A stretch of 64,000 bases of DNA from the NCBI RefSeq assembly GCF_011090165.1, contig NZ_JAADJT010000009.1, forward strand, positions 186,001-250,000, read 5' to 3'. Positions within the stretch are counted from its first letter, which is position 1; each line of letters starts with the position of its first letter. Under the pieces are notes generated by a model. It made no database searches, was not told where the DNA came from, and was given only the letters and a program-made list of their open reading frames with translations. The stretch is from Duganella aceris (GTDB taxonomy: Bacteria; Pseudomonadota; Gammaproteobacteria; Burkholderiales; Burkholderiaceae_D). This document shows, piece after piece, positions 34,214 to 42,820 of this stretch. The translations under genes and the position numbers were made by a program.

Positions 34214-35971
34214 TCAGTTCTTCTGCTTGGCGATCCACTCGTCGACCATCTGCTCCAGCACCGGCAGCGGCACGTTGCCGGTTTCCAGCACAGTGTTGTG
34301 GAAGCCCTTGATGTTGAACTTGTCGCCCAGCGCCGCCTTGGCCTTGGCGCGCAGGTCGAGGATGCGCATCATGCCGATCTTGTAGGCGCAGGCCTGGCCC
34401 GGCATCACCACGTAACGATCCACCTCCGCCGGCGGGATGCCGTAGTCGATGCCCTGCTGGCGCGTCCACTTCATCGCGTGCAGGCCGGTGTCCACCACCA
34501 GCCGGCGGGCGCGGAACAGTTCCGCGTCTAGCTGGCCCAGGCGGCCGACCACGTCGTCGCCGTACCAGTTGTTCTCCGACGCCAGCTGCTCCGCATACAG
34601 CGCCCATCCCTCGCCATACGCCGAACCGACGCCGAACACGCGGTCGCGGCGATAGCGCGGCAGGCCGGTGTTTTCCTGCTGCAGCGCGACCTGGAAGTGG
34701 TGGCCCGGCACGCCCTCATGGTAGACCAGCGTGCGCATGCCGACGATGCGGAAATCAGGCCCCGGCATCGGCGCCCAGAAGATGCCGGGACGCGTGCCGT
34801 CCTTGGCCGGACCGGTGTAGTGCGCCGCCGCCGTCTTCTCGGTGAACGGCGGTTCGCGCTTGACCACCACCGGCGCCTTCGGTGTGCTATCGAACAGCTC
34901 TTTCGCGCGCGCCTCGGCGTCGCGCAGCACCTCGTCGTAGCGCGCCAGCAGCTGCGGACGCGGATCGGCGTCCTTCGGCTTCTGATCCTTCTCCAGCCTG
35001 GCGATGCGCTCCTTGATCGAACCCTCTTTGTAGCCGATCGACACCAGCAGGCCGTCCATTTCCTTCTCGATGCGCGCCACTTCCTTCAGGCCGATGTTGT
35101 GGATCTGCTCCGGCGTGTAATCGGTCGACGTCATCTGGCGCAGCACCACCGCATAGGCCTTGTCGCCATTGGGCAGGCGCCACAGGCCAGCATCGGCGGT
35201 GGTGCGCGGCAGCTGCTCCTTGAGCAAGGCGCGCGTCTTCTCGAACGCCGGAATCACCGACTTCCTGACGATGGCGGTCGCATCGGCCGCGAACTTCGCC
35301 TGCTCCTCCGCCGAGACATCCTTCAAGCCGCTCATGCGCTGCGTCAGCGTGGCGATGAATACGTTCTGCTCCGGCGCGCCGTCGAGGAAACGGTCCAGCT
35401 GCCCGATCGACGCCTGCGTGATAAAGGTCGGCATCAGGATGCCGCGCAACGCTGCGCCGCGCGATTGCATGATGCCGGTCTCGATCTTGCCGGCCACCGC
35501 GTCCAGCCGCACCAGGTAGTTTTCCACGTCGCGGCGATTGCGGATCGGATGCGCCTGGGTCAGGAAGTTCACGATCTGCACGTGCACGCCGGTGAACTGG
35601 TTGAACACGAAGTTGTAGTCCATGTAGGGATAGGCATCGACGGTGCCCTGCAGATTCCACGCGATGGTGGCGGCGCTGGCGCGCTGCTGCGGCGTCAGGG
35701 CCTTCTGGTCGATCCGCGCCAGCTGCGCCAGCGACTTCTTGGCGGCGGCCACTTCGCCGGCGCGGAACACGATGGTGTTCGGCGTCAGCTTGCGGTCCAG
35801 CGCATCCTGCTCCTTGGCGTCGAAGTACTGCTTCTGCGTCGCCTGCTCCGGATCGCTGCGCACCTTGGCGTTGGCGACCTTGTCGGCCCAGTCGTCGAAG
35901 CGCACCGCTTGCGCGGCGATGGAGACGGATGCGCCGGCGAGCAGCGCGATGAATTTGATGGAAGTCTGCAC
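34214..35971 (-). CDS. DUF885 metallopeptidase-like secreted protein
   Basis: A 585-residue protein with a signal peptide (about 22 residues, TSIKFIALLAGASVSIAAQA). The DUF885 zinc motif HEGVPGHH lies in the C-terminal half, followed by YGEGWALYAEQL, together resembling HExxH-like peptidases of the M32/carboxypeptidase-like fold. The GTG at 35971 is the best start: GAGG lies 7 bases upstream, the signal peptide follows directly, and the longer frame would run into queG. Substrate unknown, possibly peptides in the periplasm. Confidence 0.85.
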   Translation of the reverse strand: MQTSIKFIALLAGASVSIAAQAVRFDDWADKVANAKVRSDPEQATQKQYFDAKEQDALDRKLTPNTIVFRAGEVAAAKKSLAQLARIDQKALTPQQRASAATIAWNLQGTVDAYPYMDYNFVFNQFTGVHVQIVNFLTQAHPIRNRRDVENYLVRLDAVAGKIETGIMQSRGAALRGILMPTFITQASIGQLDRFLDGAPEQNVFIATLTQRMSGLKDVSAEEQAKFAADATAIVRKSVIPAFEKTRALLKEQLPRTTADAGLWRLPNGDKAYAVVLRQMTSTDYTPEQIHNIGLKEVARIEKEMDGLLVSIGYKEGSIKERIARLEKDQKPKDADPRPQLLARYDEVLRDAEARAKELFDSTPKAPVVVKREPPFTEKTAAAHYTGPAKDGTRPGIFWAPMPGPDFRIVGMRTLVYHEGVPGHHFQVALQQENTGLPRYRRDRVFGVGSAYGEGWALYAEQLASENNWYGDDVVGRLGQLDAELFRARRLVVDTGLHAMKWTRQQGIDYGIPPAEVDRYVVMPGQACAYKIGMMRILDLRAKAKAALGDKFNIKGFHNTVLETGNVPLPVLEQMVDEWIAKQKN

Positions 35972-36011
35972 ATGGGCCTCTATGAGAAAGAACCCAGCGA
36001 GTGTAGCCCAG

Positions 36012-37112
36012 TCAGGCGTGGCAGGCCAGCGCCCATTCGACATGCTCGCGCACCAGCGGCGAAGGATCGTCGCGCCGCGCCAACAACGCGGCGACGATGG
36101 CCGCGTCGCCCCTGGCGCCGGCCGCCGCCGCGTTGCCCAGGCCGACCGCCAGGTTGCGCAGCCAGCGCTCGTGGCCGATGCGGCGTATCGGACTGCCTTC
36201 CATCTTGCGATTGAACTCGTCCTCGCTCCAGCCGAACAGCTCCACCATCGACGCCGAGCCGAGGCCGTGGCGCTCGTCGAAGTCCGGCAGCACCGCGCGC
36301 TGGGCGAACTTATTCCATGGGCACGCGGTCTGGCAATCGTCGCAGCCGTAGACGCGGTTGCCGATCAAGGGCCGCATCTCCAGCGGAATCGCGCTTTTCA
36401 GTTCGATGGTGAGATAGGAAACGCAGCGCCGCGCGTCGAGCCGGCCCGGCCCGAGGATGGCCTGGGTCGGGCAGATGTCGATACAGGCGCTGCACTGGCC
36501 GCAGTGCGCGCCGGTCGGCGCATCGATCGGCAGCGGCAGGTCGACCAGGAACTCGCCCATGAAGAACATCGAGCCGGCGCTGCGGCTGAGCAGCAAGGTG
36601 TGCTTGCCGCGCCAGCCCAGGCCAGCCTTCTCCGCCAGCGGCAGCTCCATCACCGGCGCCGAGTCGGTGAACACGCGGTAGCCGAAGTCGCCGATCTCCG
36701 CCTTGACCTTGTCGGCCAGCTGTTGCAGCCGCGCGCGCAGCACCTTGTGGTAGTCGCGGCCGCGCGCATACACCGAGATCACGGCCGCGCCGGGATCGGC
36801 CAGCCGCGCCGCCTCGCGCGCGCGCCAGTCGCGCGGGCCTTCGGTTTCGGTGTCCCTCGGCAGATAGTTCATGCGCGCGCTGACCACCCGCACCGTGCCC
36901 GGCACCAGCTCGGCCGGGCGGGCGCGTTTCATGCCGTGGGCGGCCATGTAGTCCATTTCACCGTGCATGCCGGCATCCAGCCACGCCTGCAGGCCCGCCT
37001 CGGCGTGACTCAGGTCGATATCGGTGATGCGGATTTCGGCGAAGCCCAGCTCCACACCCCAGCGCTTGATGCTGAGGGCGAGTTCGGCGAGATTGGATAC
37101 TGACAGAGACAT
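36012..37112 (-). CDS. queG: Epoxyqueuosine reductase QueG
   Basis: A 366-residue cobalamin-dependent iron-sulfur enzyme that reduces epoxyqueuosine to queuosine in tRNA. Two 4Fe-4S motifs are visible: CGQCSACIDICP and CDDCQTACPWN (residues about 195-255). The C-terminal HEAT-like region ends RDDPSPLVREHVEWAL. It is divergent from tsaE with only 23 bases between the starts, so both promoters must overlap the genes. Confidence 0.96.
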   Translation of the reverse strand: MSLSVSNLAELALSIKRWGVELGFAEIRITDIDLSHAEAGLQAWLDAGMHGEMDYMAAHGMKRARPAELVPGTVRVVSARMNYLPRDTETEGPRDWRAREAARLADPGAAVISVYARGRDYHKVLRARLQQLADKVKAEIGDFGYRVFTDSAPVMELPLAEKAGLGWRGKHTLLLSRSAGSMFFMGEFLVDLPLPIDAPTGAHCGQCSACIDICPTQAILGPGRLDARRCVSYLTIELKSAIPLEMRPLIGNRVYGCDDCQTACPWNKFAQRAVLPDFDERHGLGSASMVELFGWSEDEFNRKMEGSPIRRIGHERWLRNLAVGLGNAAAAGARGDAAIVAALLARRDDPSPLVREHVEWALACHA

Positions 37113-37135
37113 CGGCGGGGAACTAAGAGGTTACA

Positions 37136-37657
37136 ATGGCTGGCGACACCACCAACACGATATTCTATTCGATGCAGCACTTTACAGCCCATCTCCACGA
37201 CGAGGAAGCCACCGCCGCCCTGGGCGCGGCGCTGGCGCGCGCGCTCGCGCCCGGCCTGGCGATCCACCTGCACGGCGACCTGGGGGCCGGCAAGACCGCC
37301 CTCACCCGCGCCCTGCTGCACGCGGCCGGCCACGTCGGCACGGTCAAGAGCCCGACCTACACCTTGTCCGAACCGTACCGCATCCAGCTCGGCGGGCGCG
37401 CGGTCGAAGTCATCCATTTCGACCTGTACCGCATGGGCAGCGCCGAGGAATTCCTCGACGCCGGTTTCCGCGAGGACTTCAACGGCGACAACATCTGCAT
37501 CGTCGAATGGCCGGAAAAGGCCGACGGCGTGCTGCCGCCGCCCGATCTGAACCTGTTTTTGACCGTGGCGGGCCACGGTCGTGATGTAGAATTGCAGGCG
37601 TCCACCGCCCTGGGTCATTCATGCCTTCAACGCCTCAAATTCGCTCCCAACATGTGA
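37136..37657 (+). CDS. tsaE: tRNA threonylcarbamoyladenosine biosynthesis ATPase TsaE
   Basis: A 173-residue P-loop protein needed for t6A synthesis with TsaB and TsaD. Walker A is GDLGAGKTALTRALL, followed by SPTYTL and HFDLYRM. I took the ATG at 37136 because AGAGG lies 5 bases upstream; a second ATG at 37172 matches the family's usual N terminus (MQHFTAHLHDEEATA) and is a fair alternative. Its 3' end overlaps amiC by 37 bases, the classical tsaE-amidase arrangement. Confidence 0.94.
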   Translation: MAGDTTNTIFYSMQHFTAHLHDEEATAALGAALARALAPGLAIHLHGDLGAGKTALTRALLHAAGHVGTVKSPTYTLSEPYRIQLGGRAVEVIHFDLYRMGSAEEFLDAGFREDFNGDNICIVEWPEKADGVLPPPDLNLFLTVAGHGRDVELQASTALGHSCLQRLKFAPNM

Positions 37658-39051
37658 GCGGCCAAGCCGACTCCGGACCGGTCTCCCGGCGCACCGTGCT
37701 GAAGGCCGGCGCCACGCTGCTGCTGTCGGTGGTCGCGCCGATGCGCGCCTACGCCGCGCAAATCCTCGCCGTGCGCGTCTGGCCGGCCGAGGACTACACC
37801 CGCGTCACGCTGGAAAACGACGCCGTGCTCAAGGCCACCCACTTTATCGTCAAGGATCCGGAGCGGATGGTGGTCGACATCGAGGGCCTGGAGCTGAACC
37901 CGACGCTGAAAAGCCTGGTGGCCAAGATCCAGTCCAACGACCCGTACATCAAGCAGGTGCGCGTGGGCCAGAACCGGCCCAACGTGGTGCGGCTGGTGTT
38001 CGACCTGAAGGAAGAGATCACGCCGCAGGTGTTCACGCTGCCGCCGGCCGGCAGCTACAAGCACCGCCTGATCTTCGACCTGTACCCGGTCAAGGCGGTC
38101 GACCCGATCGCCGCGATGATCGAAAAGGGCGACTGGTCCAGCGACGGCAAGGACGCCGCCAAGACCGAGATGGCGCCGCTGAAGCCGGGCGAGGCCGACG
38201 TCGCCGCCGCCGCGCCGCAGCCGCCGAAGGAGCAGCTGGAAGCGCTCAAGCCGGACCTGAAGGCCGAGCCGCGCGCGGAACTCAAGGAACAGCTGAAAAC
38301 CGCCGAGTCGCAGGCCAAGAGCGACAAGCCGGGCAAGCTGGTACGCATGCTGACGGTGGTGCTGGACCCCGGCCACGGCGGCGAGGACCCCGGCGCCTCC
38401 GGCAAGAACGGCAGCCGCGAGAAGGATATCGTGCTGGCCATCGCCAAGCGCCTCAAGGCCAAGATCGAGGAATTCCCCAACATGCGCGTGATGCTGACCC
38501 GCGACGGCGACTACTTCGTCCCGCTCGGCACGCGCGTGGAAAAGGCCCGCAAGGTGCAGGCCGACCTGTTCGTCTCGATCCACGCCGACGCCTTCGTGCA
38601 GGCTTCGGCGCGCGGCTCGTCGGTATTCGTGCTGTCGGAAAAAGGCGCGACATCGACGGCGGCGCGCTGGCTGGCGGACAAGGAAAACCTGGCCGACACC
38701 ATCGGCGGCGTCAACGTCAAGAGCCACGACCGGCAACTGGCCAGCGTGCTGTTCGACCTGTCCACCACGGCGCAGATCAACGACAGCATGAAACTGGGCC
38801 GCTCGGTGCTGGGCGAGATCGGCGGCATCAACCGGCTGCACAAAGGCTCGGTCGAACAAGCCGGCTTCGCGGTGCTGAAGGCGCCGGACATCCCGTCGAT
38901 CCTGATCGAGACCGCCTTCATCTCCAATCCGGAGGAAGAGGCCAAGCTGCTCGACGACGGCTACCAGAATCAAATGGCCGATGCCATCGTCAAGGGCATA
39001 CGGCGTTATTTCGCGAAGAACCCACCGCTGGCGAAGAACCGGCTGACCTAA
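37621..39051 (+). CDS. amiC: N-acetylmuramoyl-L-alanine amidase AmiC
   Basis: A 476-residue cell-separation amidase. The N terminus has a twin-arginine signal (SRRTVLKAGATLLLSV). An AMIN targeting domain follows (about 45-150), then an Ala/Lys/Glu-rich linker (about 170-240), then the Amidase_3 catalytic domain. Zinc ligands are seen in LDPGHGGEDPG and SREKDIVLA, with SIHADAF and LIETAFISN later. It cleaves the peptide stem from glycan strands in the periplasm. It is coupled to tsaE by overlap. Confidence 0.96.
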   Translation: MPSTPQIRSQHVSGQADSGPVSRRTVLKAGATLLLSVVAPMRAYAAQILAVRVWPAEDYTRVTLENDAVLKATHFIVKDPERMVVDIEGLELNPTLKSLVAKIQSNDPYIKQVRVGQNRPNVVRLVFDLKEEITPQVFTLPPAGSYKHRLIFDLYPVKAVDPIAAMIEKGDWSSDGKDAAKTEMAPLKPGEADVAAAAPQPPKEQLEALKPDLKAEPRAELKEQLKTAESQAKSDKPGKLVRMLTVVLDPGHGGEDPGASGKNGSREKDIVLAIAKRLKAKIEEFPNMRVMLTRDGDYFVPLGTRVEKARKVQADLFVSIHADAFVQASARGSSVFVLSEKGATSTAARWLADKENLADTIGGVNVKSHDRQLASVLFDLSTTAQINDSMKLGRSVLGEIGGINRLHKGSVEQAGFAVLKAPDIPSILIETAFISNPEEEAKLLDDGYQNQMADAIVKGIRRYFAKNPPLAKNRLT

Positions 39052-39066
39052 CCGAATGGAAGAGAC

Positions 39067-39906
39067 ATGGCTGTTGTAACGATGACGGAATACGGCGCGC
39101 TGCCGGCAGTACAAATCACCGCGGCCGATGGCGCGCAGGCGACGGTGTCGCTGTTCGGCGCGCATCTGCTGTCATGGAAAACCGCCGACGGCCAGGAGCG
39201 CCTGTTCGTCAGCTCGCGGACGCCGCTCGACGGCAGCAAGGCGATACGCGGCGGCGTGCCGGTCATCTTCCCGCAGTTTAATGTGCGCGGCCCCGGCCTG
39301 CGCCACGGCTTCGCGCGCGTCAGCACCTGGCGCCTGAGCGGCAGCGGCGGCGACGGCGGCCGGTCCTTCCTGGAATTCAGCCTGGATCAGAACGACCTGC
39401 CGCCGGAACACGCGCAAGCCTGGCCGCACGCCTTCGCGCTGACGCTGCGCTTCACGTTGCACGGCGACGCGCTCGACGCCGAGTTCAAGGTCGCCAACAC
39501 CGGCGCGCAGGCGTTCGCGTTCGGCGTCGCGCTGCATACCTACTACGACGTCGGCCAGCTGGCCGCGACCAGCATCAGCGGACTGCAACACCAGCAGTAC
39601 ACCGACCATCATCTGAACACGCTGACGCAGGAGCATCCGGCGCTGCACTTCACCGAGAAGCACGACCGGCTGTACAAGTCGACGCCGGCGCTGACGCTGA
39701 ACACGGCCAACGCCACGCTGCGCCTGGAGCAGCAAGGGTTCAGCGAATGGGTGGTGTGGAATCCGGGCCAGGCCGACGCGGCGGCGCTGGTGGATCTGGC
39801 GGACGACGAGTATCTGCGCTTCGTCTGCATCGAGCCGGCGCGCATCGACCAGCAGCCGCTGGAAGCGGGCGCCAGCTGGACCGGCCAACACAAGATCTGT
39901 GTTTAG
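39067..39906 (+). CDS. D-hexose-6-phosphate mutarotase (YeaD-like)
   Basis: A 279-residue aldose-1-epimerase-fold protein. GVPVIFPQFN, RHGFARVSTW and the His in GVALHTYYDV match the YeaD branch that interconverts anomers of hexose-6-phosphates. The catalytic Glu should be near the C-terminal CIEPARI. It starts 15 bases after amiC and may be cotranscribed. Its stop overlaps the stop of the convergent carbonic anhydrase gene. Confidence 0.9.
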   Translation: MAVVTMTEYGALPAVQITAADGAQATVSLFGAHLLSWKTADGQERLFVSSRTPLDGSKAIRGGVPVIFPQFNVRGPGLRHGFARVSTWRLSGSGGDGGRSFLEFSLDQNDLPPEHAQAWPHAFALTLRFTLHGDALDAEFKVANTGAQAFAFGVALHTYYDVGQLAATSISGLQHQQYTDHHLNTLTQEHPALHFTEKHDRLYKSTPALTLNTANATLRLEQQGFSEWVVWNPGQADAAALVDLADDEYLRFVCIEPARIDQQPLEAGASWTGQHKICV

Positions 39907-40958
39907 TTCGACTCTTTGATGATGCGGCCGGAACTCGGCTGGATCGGCCGCGCATTCAATGGATAGAGACGGCTGAACAACGCCATCTGCGCCGGCGACG
40001 CCTGCACCGGCTCCTTCATCACCAGCCACAGCACGCCCTCCTGGCACGGCGGCGTGGTCATCGATCCCATGAAGGTGAAGTAATCGCGCCGCGCCGGCAG
40101 CAGATCCATCGGATCGAGCGCGATCGACGGCGCCATCGTCTCCAGCTTCTCCAGCGGCAGGTTGTTCCACACCGTCTGGATCACCGGCTGCGGCTTGCCG
40201 CGTTCCAGCAGCAACGCCAGCATCGCGATGCGGCCCTCGCCGTCCTTGTGCACCAGGTGCACCACCATCTCGTAACCCTTGCCGTTGATGCGCTCCTCCG
40301 ACGGCCGGTGGAAATGGAACTGGATCAGCTCATAGGTGCGGTTGCCGACGGTGATGAAATTGCCGCTGCCGACCATCACCTGCACGGTCTTGCCGTTGTC
40401 CGTCACGTTGAACGAGGACGGATGGTAATCGAAGGTGATCTGCTCCAGCTCCACCTTCATGCCGTCGCGGATATCGATCGGCGACTGGCGGTTGCCGTCG
40501 CCGCACTTGGCCCACGCCGGATTGATCTTGCCCCAATAGGCCGGGCCGTTCTCGCCCTCGTACGACCAGACATTGCTGATCCTCGGCGGCGGCGGCGCGG
40601 CGGCCACCACGGCGGCGACGGCGGCGGCCTTCTTGGCCTTGGCCGCGGCCGCGATCCGGGCCTGCTGGTTGGCGCGCATGATGGCCAGGCGCGCCGCGAT
40701 CTTGGCCGACAAATCCGCCTCCGCCTCGGCCTCGCGTTCGCGTTCGCTCAACTTGCGCACCGGCCCGGACGACGCTTTGGCGGCGGCGGCCGGTGGTGCC
40801 GACGAAGACAACGAAGCAGCGGATGCGGACGCCTCGCTCGCGCCCGCGACTCCGCCCAGCGGCGATTTCGTCGACGGCGAAATGAGCGGATCTTTGGTCG
40901 TCGCGGCGGTGGCGGTGGCCACGCAGCAGCAGGCGATCAGGGTGAGCAGAGTACGCAT
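39903..40958 (-). CDS. Alpha-type carbonic anhydrase with helical N-terminal extension
   Basis: A 351-residue exported protein. The signal peptide is residues 1-19 (TLLTLIACCCVATATA). An Ala/Lys/Glu-rich stretch (about 55-130; KLSEREREAEAEADLS and onwards) looks helical or coiled. The alpha-CA domain starts WSYEGENGPAYWGKI near 135 and has zinc ligands in IQFHFHRPSEE and MVVHLVHK, plus TTPPCQEGVLWLVM. It hydrates CO2 in the periplasm. The start at 40958 excludes 43 upstream codons that lack a signal. Confidence 0.92.
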   Translation of the reverse strand: MRTLLTLIACCCVATATAATTKDPLISPSTKSPLGGVAGASEASASAASLSSSAPPAAAAKASSGPVRKLSEREREAEAEADLSAKIAARLAIMRANQQARIAAAAKAKKAAAVAAVVAAAPPPPRISNVWSYEGENGPAYWGKINPAWAKCGDGNRQSPIDIRDGMKVELEQITFDYHPSSFNVTDNGKTVQVMVGSGNFITVGNRTYELIQFHFHRPSEERINGKGYEMVVHLVHKDGEGRIAMLALLLERGKPQPVIQTVWNNLPLEKLETMAPSIALDPMDLLPARRDYFTFMGSMTTPPCQEGVLWLVMKEPVQASPAQMALFSRLYPLNARPIQPSSGRIIKESN

Positions 40959-41098
40959 GGGTGTCCAGAAGTAAGAAGCTTTACCTACTGGTTTACGGAT
41001 GCATTTGGGCAAAACTTGAGACATGCCGGCCTGGCAGAGGGAATTTATTTCCACAACAACACACCGCGCGGCCTGCGCGGCGTGCATTCATGCGGGTT

Positions 41099-41743
41099 TC
41101 AGCGGCCTTGCAAGCGACGCGACAATTTCCAAACGCCGCCCAGCGCCATCGGCACGATGGCCACGCCGACGCCCACCAGCACGATCTCGGTCAGGTGGTC
41201 GCGCACGATCGGCATGTTGCCGAAGAAGTAGCCGGCCGTGGTCAGCAGCGCCACCCACAGCACCGCGCCGGAGATGTTGTACAGCTGGAAGCGGGTATGC
41301 GTCATGTCGGACACGCCGGCCACGAACGGCGCGAAGGTGCGCACCACCGGCACGAAACGCGCCAGCACGATGGTCTTGCCGCCGTGTTTTTCAAAGAACT
41401 CGTGGGTGCGGGTCAGCGCCGCCTTGTTCAGCCAGCGATAGTCATGGGTGAACACCCGCTGCCCCACCGCCTCGCCGATCCAGTAATTGACCGTGTTGCC
41501 GCTGATCGCCGCGACGCTCAGCAGCACCATCAGGAACGGCAGGTTCAGTTCACCGACCGCGCACAGCGCGCCGGCGATGAACAACAGGGTGTCTCCAGGG
41601 AAGAAAAACAGCACCACCAAGCCGGTTTCGCAGAAGATGATGGCGAACAGCACGACATAGATCAGCGTACCGTATTGCTGGATCAGCACTTCCAGTGTCT
41701 TGTCGACATGAAGGATCATGTCAAAAAATTGCATAAAATCCAT
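41099..41743 (-). CDS. DedA-family membrane protein
   Basis: A 214-residue VTT/SNARE-associated domain protein with about five hydrophobic segments. Typical motifs: ETGLVVLFFFPGDTLLF near 38, SGNTVNYWIGEAVG near 80, and the basic HGGKTIVLARFVPVVRTFAPFVAG split over 120-145. DedA proteins act as phospholipid (undecaprenyl-phosphate or phosphatidylethanolamine) flippases or influence them. It stands alone on the minus strand. Confidence 0.92.
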   Translation of the reverse strand: MDFMQFFDMILHVDKTLEVLIQQYGTLIYVVLFAIIFCETGLVVLFFFPGDTLLFIAGALCAVGELNLPFLMVLLSVAAISGNTVNYWIGEAVGQRVFTHDYRWLNKAALTRTHEFFEKHGGKTIVLARFVPVVRTFAPFVAGVSDMTHTRFQLYNISGAVLWVALLTTAGYFFGNMPIVRDHLTEIVLVGVGVAIVPMALGGVWKLSRRLQGR

Positions 41744-41880
41744 ATTCTTCCCATAAAGTGTGCGCCGGAATCATACACCACCGGCGACGGCGCGGCGGAA
41801 GTTTCCAAGCCCATGATAACCAGTTTACAATCGTCTGAGCCCGCGCAGCAAGCGGATGTGATCAACCTAGGAGATTCCGG

Positions 41881-42813
41881 ATGTCTTTGACTTACCTGTT
41901 ACGCGCCCTGCCCCTCTCCGCCCTGGCCCTCGGCCTGGGCGCGGCGGCCACCCTGGCCACCGCCGCCGACCTGCCGATACGTCCCGCCGCCGGCGACATC
42001 GTCAAGAAATCGCAGCCTTCCGACTGGCGTCCGCTGGATCCGAACAACACCATTTACATGGACCTGCCGACCGGCCGCGTGGTGATCGAGCTGGCGCCGC
42101 AGTTCGCGCCGCTGGGCATCGCCAATATCAAGACCATGATCAAGGAACGCTACTTCGACGGCCTGACGCTGCTGCGCTCGCAGGAAAACTACGTGGCGCA
42201 ATGGGGCGATCCGAACGCCGAGAAGACTCCCAAGCCGCTGGGCACGGCCAAGGCCAAGGTGCCGGGCGAGTTCACGGTGCCGATGTCGAACGATAAGAAC
42301 TTCGTGCAGCAGAAGGACTTCGACGGCTACGCGCCGCAGGTCGGCCACTCCAACGGCTTCCCGGTCGGCCGCGATCCGAAGGCCAACACCACCTGGATCG
42401 CGCACTGCTACGCCACCGTCGGCGTGGGCCGCGACAACGATACCGACAGCGGCAGCGGCGCCGAGCTGTACGCGGTGACCGGCCACGCGCCGCGTCACCT
42501 GGACCGCAACATCACCGCCATCGGCCGCGTGGTGTGGGGCATGGAGCTGTTGAGCACTCTGCCGCGCGGCAGCCAGGCCATGGGCTTCTACGGCGACAAC
42601 GACACGCGCCTGCCGATCAAATCGGTGCGGCTGGCGGCCGACGTGCCGGAGTCCGAGCGCAGCAACCTGGAGGTGATGCGCAGCGAAGCGCCGATCTACC
42701 AGCAGGTGATCGACGCCCAGCGCAATCGCGGCGGACCGTGGAACAAATACACGGCCAACTATATAGAGCTGTGCAACGCCATGATTCCGGTGCGCGAGCG
42801 GCCCAAGTTATAA
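41881..42813 (+). CDS. Exported cyclophilin-type peptidyl-prolyl isomerase
   Basis: A 310-residue protein with a signal peptide (about 1-29, ALPLSALALGLGAAATLATAA). The cyclophilin fold begins TIYMDLPTGRVVIELAPQFAP, and the active-site-like region is LTLLRSQENYVAQWGDPN. It is larger than bacterial PpiA, with a C-terminal extension of about 60 residues. It should act in the periplasm on Pro bonds of exported proteins. It starts 7 bases before mutL in the sense that its stop is followed closely by the mutL ATG. Confidence 0.9.
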   Translation: MSLTYLLRALPLSALALGLGAAATLATAADLPIRPAAGDIVKKSQPSDWRPLDPNNTIYMDLPTGRVVIELAPQFAPLGIANIKTMIKERYFDGLTLLRSQENYVAQWGDPNAEKTPKPLGTAKAKVPGEFTVPMSNDKNFVQQKDFDGYAPQVGHSNGFPVGRDPKANTTWIAHCYATVGVGRDNDTDSGSGAELYAVTGHAPRHLDRNITAIGRVVWGMELLSTLPRGSQAMGFYGDNDTRLPIKSVRLAADVPESERSNLEVMRSEAPIYQQVIDAQRNRGGPWNKYTANYIELCNAMIPVRERPKL

Positions 42814-42820
42814 TCTGGGG

